Positions 6,544-15,076 of a DNA stretch of 17,691 bases are shown one piece after another (the first letter of the stretch is position 1; every line of letters starts with the position of its first letter). Made by a program: the position numbers and the translations under genes. Location: assembly GCA_034370465.1 (NCBI GenBank), contig JAXMLA010000151.1, forward strand, positions 1 through 17,691. Direction: 5' to 3'. The notes below the pieces were generated by a model. The model saw only the letters and a program-made list of their open reading frames with translations, was not told the origin of the DNA and did not search any database. Origin of the DNA: UBA2197 sp034370465 (GTDB lineage: Bacteria; Desulfobacterota; Desulfuromonadia; Desulfuromonadales; UBA2197).

Positions 6544-7347
6544 GTGTACGTGGCTGACAGAGCGATTGGTATTTTTGATTCCGGGGTCGGAGGACTGACC
6601 GTCTATCGGGAGATCGCCCGGCAACTGGCCGGGGAAGAATATCTTTACCTCGGCGACACCGGCCGCGTCCCCTACGGCACAAAAAGCTCGAGTACGGTGT
6701 TGCGCTATGCGCAGGAAGCTGCGGCCTTTCTTGTCAGCCATCGGGTCAAGATGATCGTCGTAGCCTGTAATACCGCCTCGGCCGTGGCCCTGACCGACCT
6801 CGAAGAGCGTTTTCGCCTGCCGGTCATCGGTGTCATCGAACCGGGTGCGCGTAAAGCTGTCGCCGTCACCCGGAACCGGCGGATCGGCGTCATCGGCACC
6901 GAAGGGACGATCAAGAGCGGCGCTTATACCCGGGCGATCCATGCCATCGACCCACAGATCGAAGTCATTTCCGCTCCCTGCCCGCTCTTTGTCCCCCTGG
7001 TCGAAGAAGGTTGGGCCGAGCATCCGGTGACCCGACTGATCGCCGCAGAATATCTGGCTCCGCTGCTGCAACACGATATCGATACCTTGGTCCTCGGCTG
7101 CACCCACTATCCGCTACTGAAACCGACACTACGCACCCTCCTCGGCGACGCGGTGACCCTGGTCGATTCCGCCGCCGAAACGGCCAAGAGCGTCCGCGAA
7201 GTGCTGCATCGCGATAATCTGCTGCGGCACTCGCCGCCGGCATTGCCCCGCTTCTTTGTCACCGACCTGCCGACCCGCTTTGAGCAGGTTGGCGGCAGCT
7301 TTCTTGGTGACCTGCTCTCCAATGTGCAACAGGTCGAGATCGGTTAA
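6544..7347 (+). CDS. murI: Glutamate racemase
   Basis: Converts L-glutamate to D-glutamate for peptidoglycan synthesis in the cytoplasm. From the chosen GTG start the protein is 267 residues, the usual length. Motifs include FDSGVGG at 11-17, the first catalytic cysteine in VACNTAS (C75), and the second in LGCTHYPLL (C186, H188). AAGGA (6535-6539) is 4 bases before the GTG at 6544 and 10 before a second in-frame GTG at 6550, which is also plausible. An upstream in-frame extension to 6463 adds residues unlike the family and is rejected. The GerMN-domain gene and metH follow with gaps of 2-18 bases, suggesting one operon. Confidence 0.95.
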   Translation: MYVADRAIGIFDSGVGGLTVYREIARQLAGEEYLYLGDTGRVPYGTKSSSTVLRYAQEAAAFLVSHRVKMIVVACNTASAVALTDLEERFRLPVIGVIEPGARKAVAVTRNRRIGVIGTEGTIKSGAYTRAIHAIDPQIEVISAPCPLFVPLVEEGWAEHPVTRLIAAEYLAPLLQHDIDTLVLGCTHYPLLKPTLRTLLGDAVTLVDSAAETAKSVREVLHRDNLLRHSPPALPRFFVTDLPTRFEQVGGSFLGDLLSNVQQVEIG

Positions 7348-7365
7348 TCGATCGGATTGGTCGCG

Positions 7366-8046
7366 ATGGTCTCACCGGACTCCCCCTCGCCAAAATGGTC
7401 ACGTCGCCCCACCCCGCCGGTCACAAAGAGTTCGACCGCGTGGCGATTTATCCTGATCGCCGTCTGCGCTTTCGCGCTCGGCTTTGCGACTTATCGCTTC
7501 TTTCTTCAGGATTCGCAGCCAGCGCTCAACGCCAACGCTCCGGCCGTGACGACACCGCCTTCGGAAGAATCCGGGCGGAGGATCAGCCTCTTTTATCCCC
7601 TCGCCGATGGCAACGGCCTTGCCAGCATCATCCGGAAGCGACCGGCCTGTCTGAATGATGCGATGTGCCTGGAGGATCTCCTTTTCGCCCTCAGTGAGAA
7701 TCCCGGAGGAGGTCTCTTCCCTCTCCTCACGCTCTCCGGCGCCCCGCCCACGGCCGTCATCGAGGGAGCGACCGCCACCATCAACTTCCGCCGCGAAACG
7801 ATTCAACAGCTGCCCGGCGGCGTGCAGAGCGAGCGTCTGGTCCTCGCCGGCCTCGTCAATACCCTGGCGGTCAACTATCCCCAAGTCCAGCAACTTGCCA
7901 TTGAGATTGACGGCTTACCTGCTGAGACGCTCAAAGGGCACATTGACTTGAGCACCCCCTTTCTCACCGATTTTTCCTTGGTGCGGCGCCCCTTATTGCC
8001 ATCTTATCCGGTCAAATCCGGACCTCCTTCGCAGCGGAGCTTATAA
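7366..8046 (+). CDS. GerMN-domain membrane-anchored protein
   Basis: About 226 residues from the ATG at 7366; a TTG three codons earlier (7357) is also possible. A basic N-terminus is followed by one transmembrane helix (WRFILIAVCAFALGFATYRFF) at about residues 26-46. A Pro/Ala-rich linker comes next, then a GerMN-type domain at about 70-200 with hallmark segments RISLFYPL, EDLLFAL, ATINF and LVNTLAVNYPQVQQLAIEIDG. GerMN domains occur in spore-germination protein GermM and in many non-spore-forming bacteria, where they face the cell exterior and probably bind the wall. Location after murI suggests an envelope role. The exact function is unknown. It ends 2 bases before metH. Confidence 0.82.
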   Translation: MVSPDSPSPKWSRRPTPPVTKSSTAWRFILIAVCAFALGFATYRFFLQDSQPALNANAPAVTTPPSEESGRRISLFYPLADGNGLASIIRKRPACLNDAMCLEDLLFALSENPGGGLFPLLTLSGAPPTAVIEGATATINFRRETIQQLPGGVQSERLVLAGLVNTLAVNYPQVQQLAIEIDGLPAETLKGHIDLSTPFLTDFSLVRRPLLPSYPVKSGPPSQRSL

Positions 8047-8048
8047 TT

Positions 8049-10451
8049 ATGAGCCACTTTCTCCAAGCCATTCACGACCGGGTTCTGATCCTCGACGGCG
8101 CCATGGGCACCCTGCTCCAAGAGCGCGGACTTCCCCCCGGAGGCTGTCCGGAGGAGATGAATCTGCACGCCCCCAAGGTCGTCGCCGGCATCCATCGCGA
8201 ATATGCCGAGGCTGGTGCCGACATCATCGTCACCAACACCTTTGGCGGTAGCCGCAGCAAACTTGCGCACTACAACCTGCAAGGGCAGGTCGCAACCATT
8301 AACGCCCGGGCGGTGGAAATTGCCCGCAACGCCGCCCTTCCCGGCACCTTTGTCGCCGCCTCCATCGGCCCGACCGGCCGATTTCTCGAACCGGTCGGCG
8401 ATGCGAGTTTTGATGAGATGGAGTCGATCTTTACCGAACAGATTCGCGCCGTCGCCGCGGCCGGCGCCGATGTGATCAGCTTTGAAACCTTCCTCGATAT
8501 CCGCGAACTGCGCGCCGGCATTGTCGCCTGTCACGAAGTCTGTGACCTGCCGATTATCGCCCAGATGACCTTTGACGACGGCGGGCGCAGCGTCCTCGGC
8601 ACCCCGCCGGAAGCAGCCGCCGTCACCCTCGACGGTTTGCGCGTCGATGTCATCGGCTCGAACTGCGGGCTCGGCGTTGAGGGGATCTACGAGATCCTCG
8701 GACGGATGCGCACCGTCACCCCCCGCCCTCTCATCTCTCAGGCGAATGCCGGTTTACCGACTCTGTGCAACGGCGTCACCATCTTCCCCGGCACCCCAGA
8801 GGAGATGGTCGCCTACCATGAGCGGATGATCGCCCTCGGCGTCCGGATCATCGGCGGCTGCTGCGGCACCACCCCCGCCCATATCAGCGCCATGCGCGCC
8901 GCCCTGAGTGGCAAAGAGCTGCGCTGGACGCCGCCGGCGCGCCGCCTCTTCTTATCGAGTCGCACCGGGGTCGTCGAGATCGGCAACACCGCCCCCTGCG
9001 CCCTGATCGGCGAACGGATCAATCCGACCGGCAAGAAGGGCTATTCCCAGGAACTGCGCGAAGGGAAGACCGCTTACATCCGCCGCGAAGCCCAGGAACA
9101 GTGCGCTGCCGGCGCCACCCTCCTCGACATCAACTGCGGCACACCGGGGATCGACGAAGCCGCCGCTCTGGAGCGGGCGGTCTTTGCGGTCAGCGGCATC
9201 GCTGCGGCGCCCCTCGTCCTCGACTCCTCCGACCCTCTCGCTCTGGAGCGCGGCCTCAAAGCCGCCGACGGCAAGGTCCTGGTCAATTCGGTCTCCGGTG
9301 AAAGCAAAAGTCAGGAAAGCATCCTCCCCCTGGCGTACAAATACGGAGCAGCCATCATCGGCCTCGCTCTTGACGGCGCCGGCATCCCCGAGAGTGCGGA
9401 AGATCGGGTCGCGGTCGCGCGGAAGATCGTCGACGCCGCGACCACGACCGGCTTACCTCGTGAAGATGTCGTCATCGACTGCCTGACTTTGACCGTTTCA
9501 GCCGAACAGAAGCGGGCAGCCGAGACCTTGCGTACCCTGCGCCTGGTCCACGAGCAGCTGCAACTGCCGACCGTCCTCGGCGTCAGCAATATCTCCTTTG
9601 GCCTCCCGGCCCGCCCGGTCCTCTCCGCCACCTTCTTTGCCATGGCCCTGGAAGCCGGCCTCAGTGCCGCCATTGTCAATCCCAAAGAAGAGCGGATGCT
9701 GGATGTCTGGCGCGGGGCGATGGTCCTGCTCGGCAAGGATCTCCGTGCCGATCGCTACATTGCCGCTTATGCCAACCTGCCCGTAGCTGCTCTGCCCCCC
9801 GTCGGTAGCAGCGAAGAACCGCTGCGCACCAAACTGGGCAACGCCATTATCAATGGCGACCGGGAAGGGATCGTCCCCCTTGTCGAAGCCGCGCTGGCGG
9901 CCGGTTTGCTCCCCCTCGAGATCAGTAACGAAGGGCTGCTGCCGGGACTGGAAGAGGTCGGGCGGCGCTTTGGCGACAATCGGATGTTCCTCCCCCAGGT
10001 CATGCTTGCGTCCGAGACGATGCAGGCGGCCTTTACCCGCCTCAAGCTGGAGTTGCAGGGCGTCAACGCTTCGCAGGGAAAGATTTTGATGGCGACCGTG
10101 GAAGGGGACATTCACGATATCGGCAAGAATATCGTCTGCACCCTTCTGGAAAATCACGGATTTGAAGTCATCGATCTCGGCAAGAATGTCTCGGCCGCCA
10201 AAATCCTTGCCACCGCGCGCGCCGAAAAGGTCGATGCAGTCGGTCTCTCCGCTCTGATGACGACCACCCTCTGCCAGATGGAGAAGACCATCACCCTGCT
10301 GCGCCAGGAAGGGATCAAGGTGCTGACCATGGTCGGCGGCGCCGTCGTCACCCCGGACTATGCCGCCTCGATCGGTGCCGACCTTTATGCCGCCGACGCC
10401 CTGGAAGCTGTCGCCAAAATCAAGGATTTATTCCGCCAAAAGACTGAATAG
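8049..10451 (+). CDS. metH: Cobalamin-dependent methionine synthase, short form
   Basis: An 800-residue enzyme transferring a methyl group from methyltetrahydrofolate, via cobalamin, to homocysteine. The homocysteine-binding domain (about 1-290) has the zinc cysteines C206 (GSNCGLG) and C271/C272 (GGCCGTTP). The pterin-binding domain starts near 318 (LIGERINPTGKK) and runs to about 565. A cobalamin cap domain precedes the B12 Rossmann domain, which carries DIHDIG at 687-692 with lower-ligand H689, and later LSALMTTT and MVGGAVVTPDY. The chain ends right after this domain, so the roughly 330-residue AdoMet-dependent reactivation domain of E. coli MetH is absent. Such short forms are known in other bacteria. 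The start is 2 bases after the preceding stop. Confidence 0.93.
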   Translation: MSHFLQAIHDRVLILDGAMGTLLQERGLPPGGCPEEMNLHAPKVVAGIHREYAEAGADIIVTNTFGGSRSKLAHYNLQGQVATINARAVEIARNAALPGTFVAASIGPTGRFLEPVGDASFDEMESIFTEQIRAVAAAGADVISFETFLDIRELRAGIVACHEVCDLPIIAQMTFDDGGRSVLGTPPEAAAVTLDGLRVDVIGSNCGLGVEGIYEILGRMRTVTPRPLISQANAGLPTLCNGVTIFPGTPEEMVAYHERMIALGVRIIGGCCGTTPAHISAMRAALSGKELRWTPPARRLFLSSRTGVVEIGNTAPCALIGERINPTGKKGYSQELREGKTAYIRREAQEQCAAGATLLDINCGTPGIDEAAALERAVFAVSGIAAAPLVLDSSDPLALERGLKAADGKVLVNSVSGESKSQESILPLAYKYGAAIIGLALDGAGIPESAEDRVAVARKIVDAATTTGLPREDVVIDCLTLTVSAEQKRAAETLRTLRLVHEQLQLPTVLGVSNISFGLPARPVLSATFFAMALEAGLSAAIVNPKEERMLDVWRGAMVLLGKDLRADRYIAAYANLPVAALPPVGSSEEPLRTKLGNAIINGDREGIVPLVEAALAAGLLPLEISNEGLLPGLEEVGRRFGDNRMFLPQVMLASETMQAAFTRLKLELQGVNASQGKILMATVEGDIHDIGKNIVCTLLENHGFEVIDLGKNVSAAKILATARAEKVDAVGLSALMTTTLCQMEKTITLLRQEGIKVLTMVGGAVVTPDYAASIGADLYAADALEAVAKIKDLFRQKTE

Positions 10452-10516
10452 CTCCTTGTGTTGGTGCGCAGAATATGCTAAAAATGTGAAAAATTAAGGG
10501 TCTCGAAGGGTCGCGC

Positions 10517-11014
10517 ATGGTCGTCGGCTTTAACCACAACTTCAGCTATAAAGGGCAGGTCTACCACGTCCAGACCGAAGATAGCGGGGTCAAAAATCCG
10601 CATATCATCACCTTGCTGTATCGTGGCGGGACGATCCTCTCCTCAAAAAAGACTTCTTATGCAGACATCATCAAGATCGATAACCTCGAAGTCGTTGTTG
10701 AGGAGTTGATGAAGTCGCAACATCGCGAGATGCTGCGACTGCTGAAAAACGGCGACCTTGACGAGCTCCTCGGCCTTCCCTTGACGCCCGCCAAAGCGGT
10801 CGTCCCGCCGCCGGTTGTTGCCGCAACTCCGCTAACCGTTCCCCCGGCAGCGATGGCGACGACCACCGCCAGCGCGCCGGTAACGCCGCCGATCAATCCC
10901 CCGGAAAAGAGAACTGCACCTGCACCTGCATCTCCCCCTCCTCCCTCCCCGACGAAACTGAGTCTCGATGAGATCATCCTTTCGTACATGGTCGGTGAGG
11001 ACAATAAAAAATGA
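10517..11014 (+). CDS. Conserved uncharacterised protein with Pro/Ala-rich linker
   Basis: A 165-residue protein with three parts. The N-terminal ~87 residues look folded (VGFNHNFSYKGQVYHVQTED, then LLYRGGTILSSKKTSYADI, then an alpha-helical LEVVVEELMKSQHREMLRLL). Residues about 90-146 are a disordered linker rich in Pro, Ala and Thr. A short C-terminal motif, LSLDEIILSYMVGED, completes it. There is no signal peptide or membrane segment. I recall similar N-terminal sequences in related Deltaproteobacteria but no assigned function. AAGGG precedes the ATG by 6 bases. It sits 65 bases after metH and 35 bases before the sensor kinase, and is probably co-transcribed with the kinase. The layout suggests an adaptor or peptide-tethering protein, which is speculation. 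Confidence 0.75.
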   Translation: MVVGFNHNFSYKGQVYHVQTEDSGVKNPHIITLLYRGGTILSSKKTSYADIIKIDNLEVVVEELMKSQHREMLRLLKNGDLDELLGLPLTPAKAVVPPPVVAATPLTVPPAAMATTTASAPVTPPINPPEKRTAPAPASPPPPSPTKLSLDEIILSYMVGEDNKK

Positions 11015-11049
11015 CGCCCTCCCCCGCCACCAGGATCCAAGAGGTCTGA

Positions 11050-12531
11050 TTGCTATACAAAAGCTTGATCGTCAGAGTAATCCTGCTCAATATCCTGCTG
11101 ATGGCGGTCGGTATCGGTATCTTCACGCTGGTCAATGTCCGGCGGGAGCAGGTTCACCTCATCGAATCGAACCAGGTGACGGCAAATCTCCTCCTCGCCA
11201 CCATCGAAAAGTCGATCTTCACTGCCATGAAGAATGGCGACAGTCCCCAGGTCCAGCAAATCATCGAGGTCGTCGGCAAAGGCGACCGCCTCCTCAATCT
11301 GCGCATTTTTCATCCCGACGGCACCATCCTCAAGTCGGCCAACCCCCACGAAATCGGGCGGCAAGTCAATCTTGCCGATTTCAACGTCTTTCAAGAGGGG
11401 CGCTCCGAGGCGACCTTTCGGGTCAATGGTCGCGATGCAATGACCGTCATCCGGCCGATCCTAACGGATGAACGCTGTTATCTCTGCCATGGTGTCGGCC
11501 GCCGGGTTGTCGGTGTCCTCAACATGAACTTCGACCTGACCGAGACGATTCAGCTCCTCCATGAATCGGCCAATGTCGCCTTCTCGTCGATGCTCATTCT
11601 CATCTCCCTCTTCTCTCTCGGCATCACCTTTATTCTCCTGCGCTTTGTCCGGCAACCGATTCAGGAGATGGCCGCCCAAATGGCAAAGGTCGAGAACGGC
11701 GATCTCTCCGTGCGTCTGACTCCGCGGAATCGCGACGAAATGGGGCAACTCATGGGGAGCTTCAACTCGATGGTCGACAACCTCGAACAGACCAAGATCG
11801 AGTTGGAGAAATACCACTATCAACAGATGGAACGGGCCGACCGCCTTGCGGCGGTGGGAGAGATGTCGACCGGAATTGCCCATGAAATCAAGAATCCCCT
11901 CGCCTGCATCAGTGGCGCGATCTCGGTGCTGGCTGATGACTATGGCGTCAACGACCCGCGCCGCGAGGTGGTGACGAAAGTCCTCGAACAGATCAGTCGC
12001 CTCGACAAAACCGCCACCGACCTTCTCGCCTTTGGCAAGCCGGGAACCCCGGAGTTCTCTTATGTCGACATCAACGAACTCCTGAAGAAGACCCTCTTCT
12101 TCGTCGCCCAGCACCCGGAAGCCCGCAATGTCGAACGAATTCTCGAATTGACCCGCGAACTGCCGCCGGTCTGGATCGATATCAAACAGATCCAGCAGGT
12201 CTTCTTCAATATCATCATTAACGCCATTCAGGCGATGCCGGAAGGTGGAACCCTTACCCTGACGACTGATAGTGTCCAGCGGGATGAAGGCGAATTTGTA
12301 CGGGTCACCATTCGTGACACTGGCAAAGGCATCGAAGCGGAGGTTTTAGCCAAGATCTTTGTCCCCTTCTTTACGACAAAAATGCAAGGGACCGGACTCG
12401 GACTGCCGATTTGCCGGCAACTGGTAGAGCACAACCACGGCAGTATCGAAGTCGAAAGTTCCTGCCAGCAAGGGACAACCTTCAGCATTCTCCTCCCGGC
12501 GGCATCTTTGTCGGGAGACCTACAGGAGTAA
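11050..12531 (+). CDS. Sensor histidine kinase with periplasmic CxxCH heme motif
   Basis: A 493-residue inner-membrane kinase. TM1 is at about 7-29, a periplasmic sensor at 30-175 and TM2 at about 177-198. HAMP follows at 200-250, the dimerisation domain has H278 in GIAHEIKNPL, and the ATPase domain shows an N-box (NIIINAIQAMP), DTGKGIE near 423 and GTGLGL at 447-452. The sensor contains CYLCH at 143-147, a c-type heme attachment motif, suggesting detection of redox state or a small gas ligand. The TTG start is chosen because AGAGG (11040-11044) lies 5 bases upstream and it gives an intact TM1; the next ATG falls inside the helix. Its stop is 6 bases before the response regulator, its evident partner. 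Confidence 0.92.
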   Translation: MLYKSLIVRVILLNILLMAVGIGIFTLVNVRREQVHLIESNQVTANLLLATIEKSIFTAMKNGDSPQVQQIIEVVGKGDRLLNLRIFHPDGTILKSANPHEIGRQVNLADFNVFQEGRSEATFRVNGRDAMTVIRPILTDERCYLCHGVGRRVVGVLNMNFDLTETIQLLHESANVAFSSMLILISLFSLGITFILLRFVRQPIQEMAAQMAKVENGDLSVRLTPRNRDEMGQLMGSFNSMVDNLEQTKIELEKYHYQQMERADRLAAVGEMSTGIAHEIKNPLACISGAISVLADDYGVNDPRREVVTKVLEQISRLDKTATDLLAFGKPGTPEFSYVDINELLKKTLFFVAQHPEARNVERILELTRELPPVWIDIKQIQQVFFNIIINAIQAMPEGGTLTLTTDSVQRDEGEFVRVTIRDTGKGIEAEVLAKIFVPFFTTKMQGTGLGLPICRQLVEHNHGSIEVESSCQQGTTFSILLPAASLSGDLQE

Positions 12532-12537
12532 ACCATC

Positions 12538-13911
12538 GTGAGCCGACATAAAATTCTGGTTGTTGATGACGAACATTTGATCCGCTGGTCTTTGGAACAA
12601 AACCTCAAAAAACAGGGGTATGAAGTCCAGACCGCCCCTTCCGGTGAGGATGCCCTGCGCCTGTTACGTGAAGAACCCCCGGAACTCGTCCTCCTTGACG
12701 TCCAGCTCCCCGGCATGAACGGGCTGCAGGTTCTCGAGAAGATCAAGGAGATTGACGAGGAGATCATCGTCATCATGGTCACCGCCCTCGGTGTCCTTGA
12801 GACCGCGGTCAAGGCGATGCGCATGGGCGCCCACGACTATCTCAACAAACCCTTCAATCTTGACGAGATGGCGATCGTCATTAAAAAAGCTCTCGAAACC
12901 GGTGCCCTCAAGCGTGAGGTCGCGCATCTGCGCGGCGAACAGACAAAAAAATACGGGATTACCAACCTGATCGGCGGCAGCCGCCACATGCAGAATGTGC
13001 TGGCGATGGTTACCAAGGTGGCGCGCAGTGACGCCAGTACCGTCCTCATCCAGGGTGAGAGCGGTACCGGCAAGGAGTTGATAGCCAAGGCGATTCATTA
13101 CGAAAGCGCCCGCGCCCACATGCCCTTTATGGCGGTCAACTGCGCGGCCGTCCCGGAAACCCTGCTCGAAAGCGAACTCCTCGGCCATGAAAAGGGCGCC
13201 TTCACCGATGCCAAGGCGCAGAAGAAGGGTCTCTTTGAACTCGCCGACGGCGGCACTCTCTTTCTCGATGAGATCGGCGACATGGAACCGGGGATGCAGG
13301 CCAAACTCCTGCGCGTCCTTGAAGATCGTATCGTCCGCCGCGTCGGCGGCAGTCGTGACATCCAGGTCGATGTCCGTATCGTCTCCGCGACCAACAAAGA
13401 CCTGCTCAAGGCGATGGAAGATAAAAGTTTCCGCCCCGACCTTTATTACCGTTTGCAGGTCATCCCCATCTTCCTCCCCCCTTTGCGGGAACGCCGCGAG
13501 GACATCCTGCCGCTGACCACCCACTTCATCAATCACTTCAATCGCGAATTCGGCAAGTCGGTGAAAGGGGTGTCGAAGATGGCAGAGAAATTCCTCGTCG
13601 AATACTCCTGGCCAGGGAATATCCGCGAGCTGAAGAACATTGTCGAGCGGGCGATCATCCTCGAAAACGAAGAGACCCTGCTGCTCGAACATCTGCCACA
13701 GGAGATCGTTTCCCGCACCGGCGGCGGTTCGACCGGCCCTCTCACCTTGCGCCTGCCGCCGGAAGGGATCGATATCGAAGATGTCGAACGCGAACTGATT
13801 CGGCAATCCCTGGAAGTCTCGGAAGGGAACCAGTCAAAGGCCGCCAAGAAACTGAACCTCGGCATCGATGCTTTTCGCTATCGCATGAAAAAATTCGGTT
13901 TTTTGCAGTAG
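12538..13911 (+). CDS. NtrC-family sigma-54-dependent response regulator
   Basis: A 457-residue transcription activator, the probable phosphorylation target of the preceding kinase. The receiver has D10/D11, phospho-acceptor D54, T82 and K104. The AAA+ domain (about 142-370) has Walker A GESGTGKE at 173-180 and Walker B LFLDEI at 241-246. The sigma-54 contact loop at 220-225 reads GAFTDA rather than the common GAFTGA. The C-terminus holds a Fis-type helix-turn-helix (about 418-455: SEGNQSKAAKKLNLGIDAFRYRMKK). The GTG start follows AGGAG by 9 bases, inside the kinase gene's end. Targets are unknown; the sequence shows no clear sigma-54 promoter next to it. Confidence 0.93.
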   Translation: MSRHKILVVDDEHLIRWSLEQNLKKQGYEVQTAPSGEDALRLLREEPPELVLLDVQLPGMNGLQVLEKIKEIDEEIIVIMVTALGVLETAVKAMRMGAHDYLNKPFNLDEMAIVIKKALETGALKREVAHLRGEQTKKYGITNLIGGSRHMQNVLAMVTKVARSDASTVLIQGESGTGKELIAKAIHYESARAHMPFMAVNCAAVPETLLESELLGHEKGAFTDAKAQKKGLFELADGGTLFLDEIGDMEPGMQAKLLRVLEDRIVRRVGGSRDIQVDVRIVSATNKDLLKAMEDKSFRPDLYYRLQVIPIFLPPLRERREDILPLTTHFINHFNREFGKSVKGVSKMAEKFLVEYSWPGNIRELKNIVERAIILENEETLLLEHLPQEIVSRTGGGSTGPLTLRLPPEGIDIEDVERELIRQSLEVSEGNQSKAAKKLNLGIDAFRYRMKKFGFLQ

Positions 13912-13956
13912 ACTTGTTCTCGGATCACTCACATTCCACAGGAGGAGCATTAAACC

Positions 13957-14937
13957 ATGGAAAAGAAAGTGCACTTTAGCGAACTCGGACTGGCGAATAC
14001 CCGTGAAATGTTCAAGAATGCCGTGCATGGCGGCTATGCCATCCCGGCTTACAACTTCAACAACCTGGAACAGCTGCAGGCGATTGTCACCGCTTGTGCC
14101 GAGACCAGTTCGCCGGTGATTATTCAGGTGAGCAAGGGCGCCCGCGAATATGCCAATGCCACCATGCTCCGCTACATGGCGATGGGGGCGGTACAGATGG
14201 CGCGGGAGATGGGTTCCAATATTCCGATCTGTCTCCACCTCGATCACGGCGACTCCTTCGAGATCTGCAAATCGTGCATCGACAGTGGCTTCTCCTCAGT
14301 GATGATCGACGGCTCGCACCTGCCCTTCGCTGAAAACGTCGCCCTGACCCGCCAGGTTGTCGATTATGCCCGGCAATACGATGTCACGGTCGAAGGGGAA
14401 CTTGGCGTCCTTGCCGGCATTGAGGATGAGGTCTCGGCCGAGCATTCGACCTATACTCAGCCCGAGGAGGTCGAAGATTTTGTCAAGAAGACCGGCGTCG
14501 ATTCCCTCGCCATCTCCATCGGTACCAGCCACGGCGCCTATAAATTCAAACTCAAAGAGGGGGAGTCGGTGCCGCCGTTGCGCTTCGATATCCTCGCCGA
14601 ATGCCAAAAACGCCTCCCCGGCTTCCCGATCGTGCTGCACGGCGCTTCGAGTGTCGTTCAGGAGTATGTGCAATTGATCAATCAGTACGGCGGCAAGATG
14701 GATGGGGCTATCGGTGTCCCGGAAGAGCAGTTGCGGCAGGCCGCCGCCAGCGCCGTCTGCAAGATCAATATCGATTCTGACGGCCGCCTCGCGGTCACTG
14801 CCAAAGTGCGGGAGTTCCTTGCCCATAATCCCGGCGAATTCGATCCGCGCAAATATCTCGGCGTCGCCCGTAAAGAGTTGGTGACGCTGATCAAGCATAA
14901 AAACCAGGCGGTTCTTGGGAGTGCCGGTAAGGCGTAG
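13957..14937 (+). CDS. fba: Fructose-bisphosphate aldolase, class II
   Basis: A 326-residue zinc enzyme of glycolysis and gluconeogenesis, cleaving or forming fructose 1,6-bisphosphate in the cytoplasm. Visible motifs are PAYNFNN near 30, LHLDHGDS with D96 and zinc ligand H97, EGELG at 146-150, SIGTSHG with H192, and VLHGASS with H228. A phosphate-binding KINIDSDGR segment follows near 269. AGGAGGAG lies upstream of the ATG. The gene starts 45 bases after the response regulator with no terminator between them, so read-through is possible. An intrinsic terminator follows. Assignment to the class II family is certain; a related tagatose-bisphosphate aldolase is a less likely alternative. Confidence 0.93.
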   Translation: MEKKVHFSELGLANTREMFKNAVHGGYAIPAYNFNNLEQLQAIVTACAETSSPVIIQVSKGAREYANATMLRYMAMGAVQMAREMGSNIPICLHLDHGDSFEICKSCIDSGFSSVMIDGSHLPFAENVALTRQVVDYARQYDVTVEGELGVLAGIEDEVSAEHSTYTQPEEVEDFVKKTGVDSLAISIGTSHGAYKFKLKEGESVPPLRFDILAECQKRLPGFPIVLHGASSVVQEYVQLINQYGGKMDGAIGVPEEQLRQAAASAVCKINIDSDGRLAVTAKVREFLAHNPGEFDPRKYLGVARKELVTLIKHKNQAVLGSAGKA

Positions 14938-14973
14938 GGAAGTAATTTCTGCTACAACTAAAATACGAAAATG

Positions 14974-15008
14974 CGGGCGGGACACTCTCGGTGTCTCGCC
15001 CGTTTTTT
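14974..15008 (+). terminator. Intrinsic terminator after fba
   Basis: A 12-bp stem, CGGGCGGGACAC (14974-14985) with GTGTCTCGCCCG (14991-15002), containing one G-T wobble and a TCTCG loop. Six T follow directly. It closes the plus-strand run of genes. Confidence 0.92.
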
Positions 15009-15076
15009 GTTGAACAGTTCCATTTGACTTTACACAACACAAGGTGCCGCTTCTAGGTCAATCGCAATGAAACCCT

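Noticed and set aside
12664..13806. 380-residue open frame on the minus strand opposite the NtrC-type regulator
   Set aside because: It is antisense to a gene with complete receiver, AAA+ and HTH motifs, has no recognisable domain, and is explained by GC-rich codon use.
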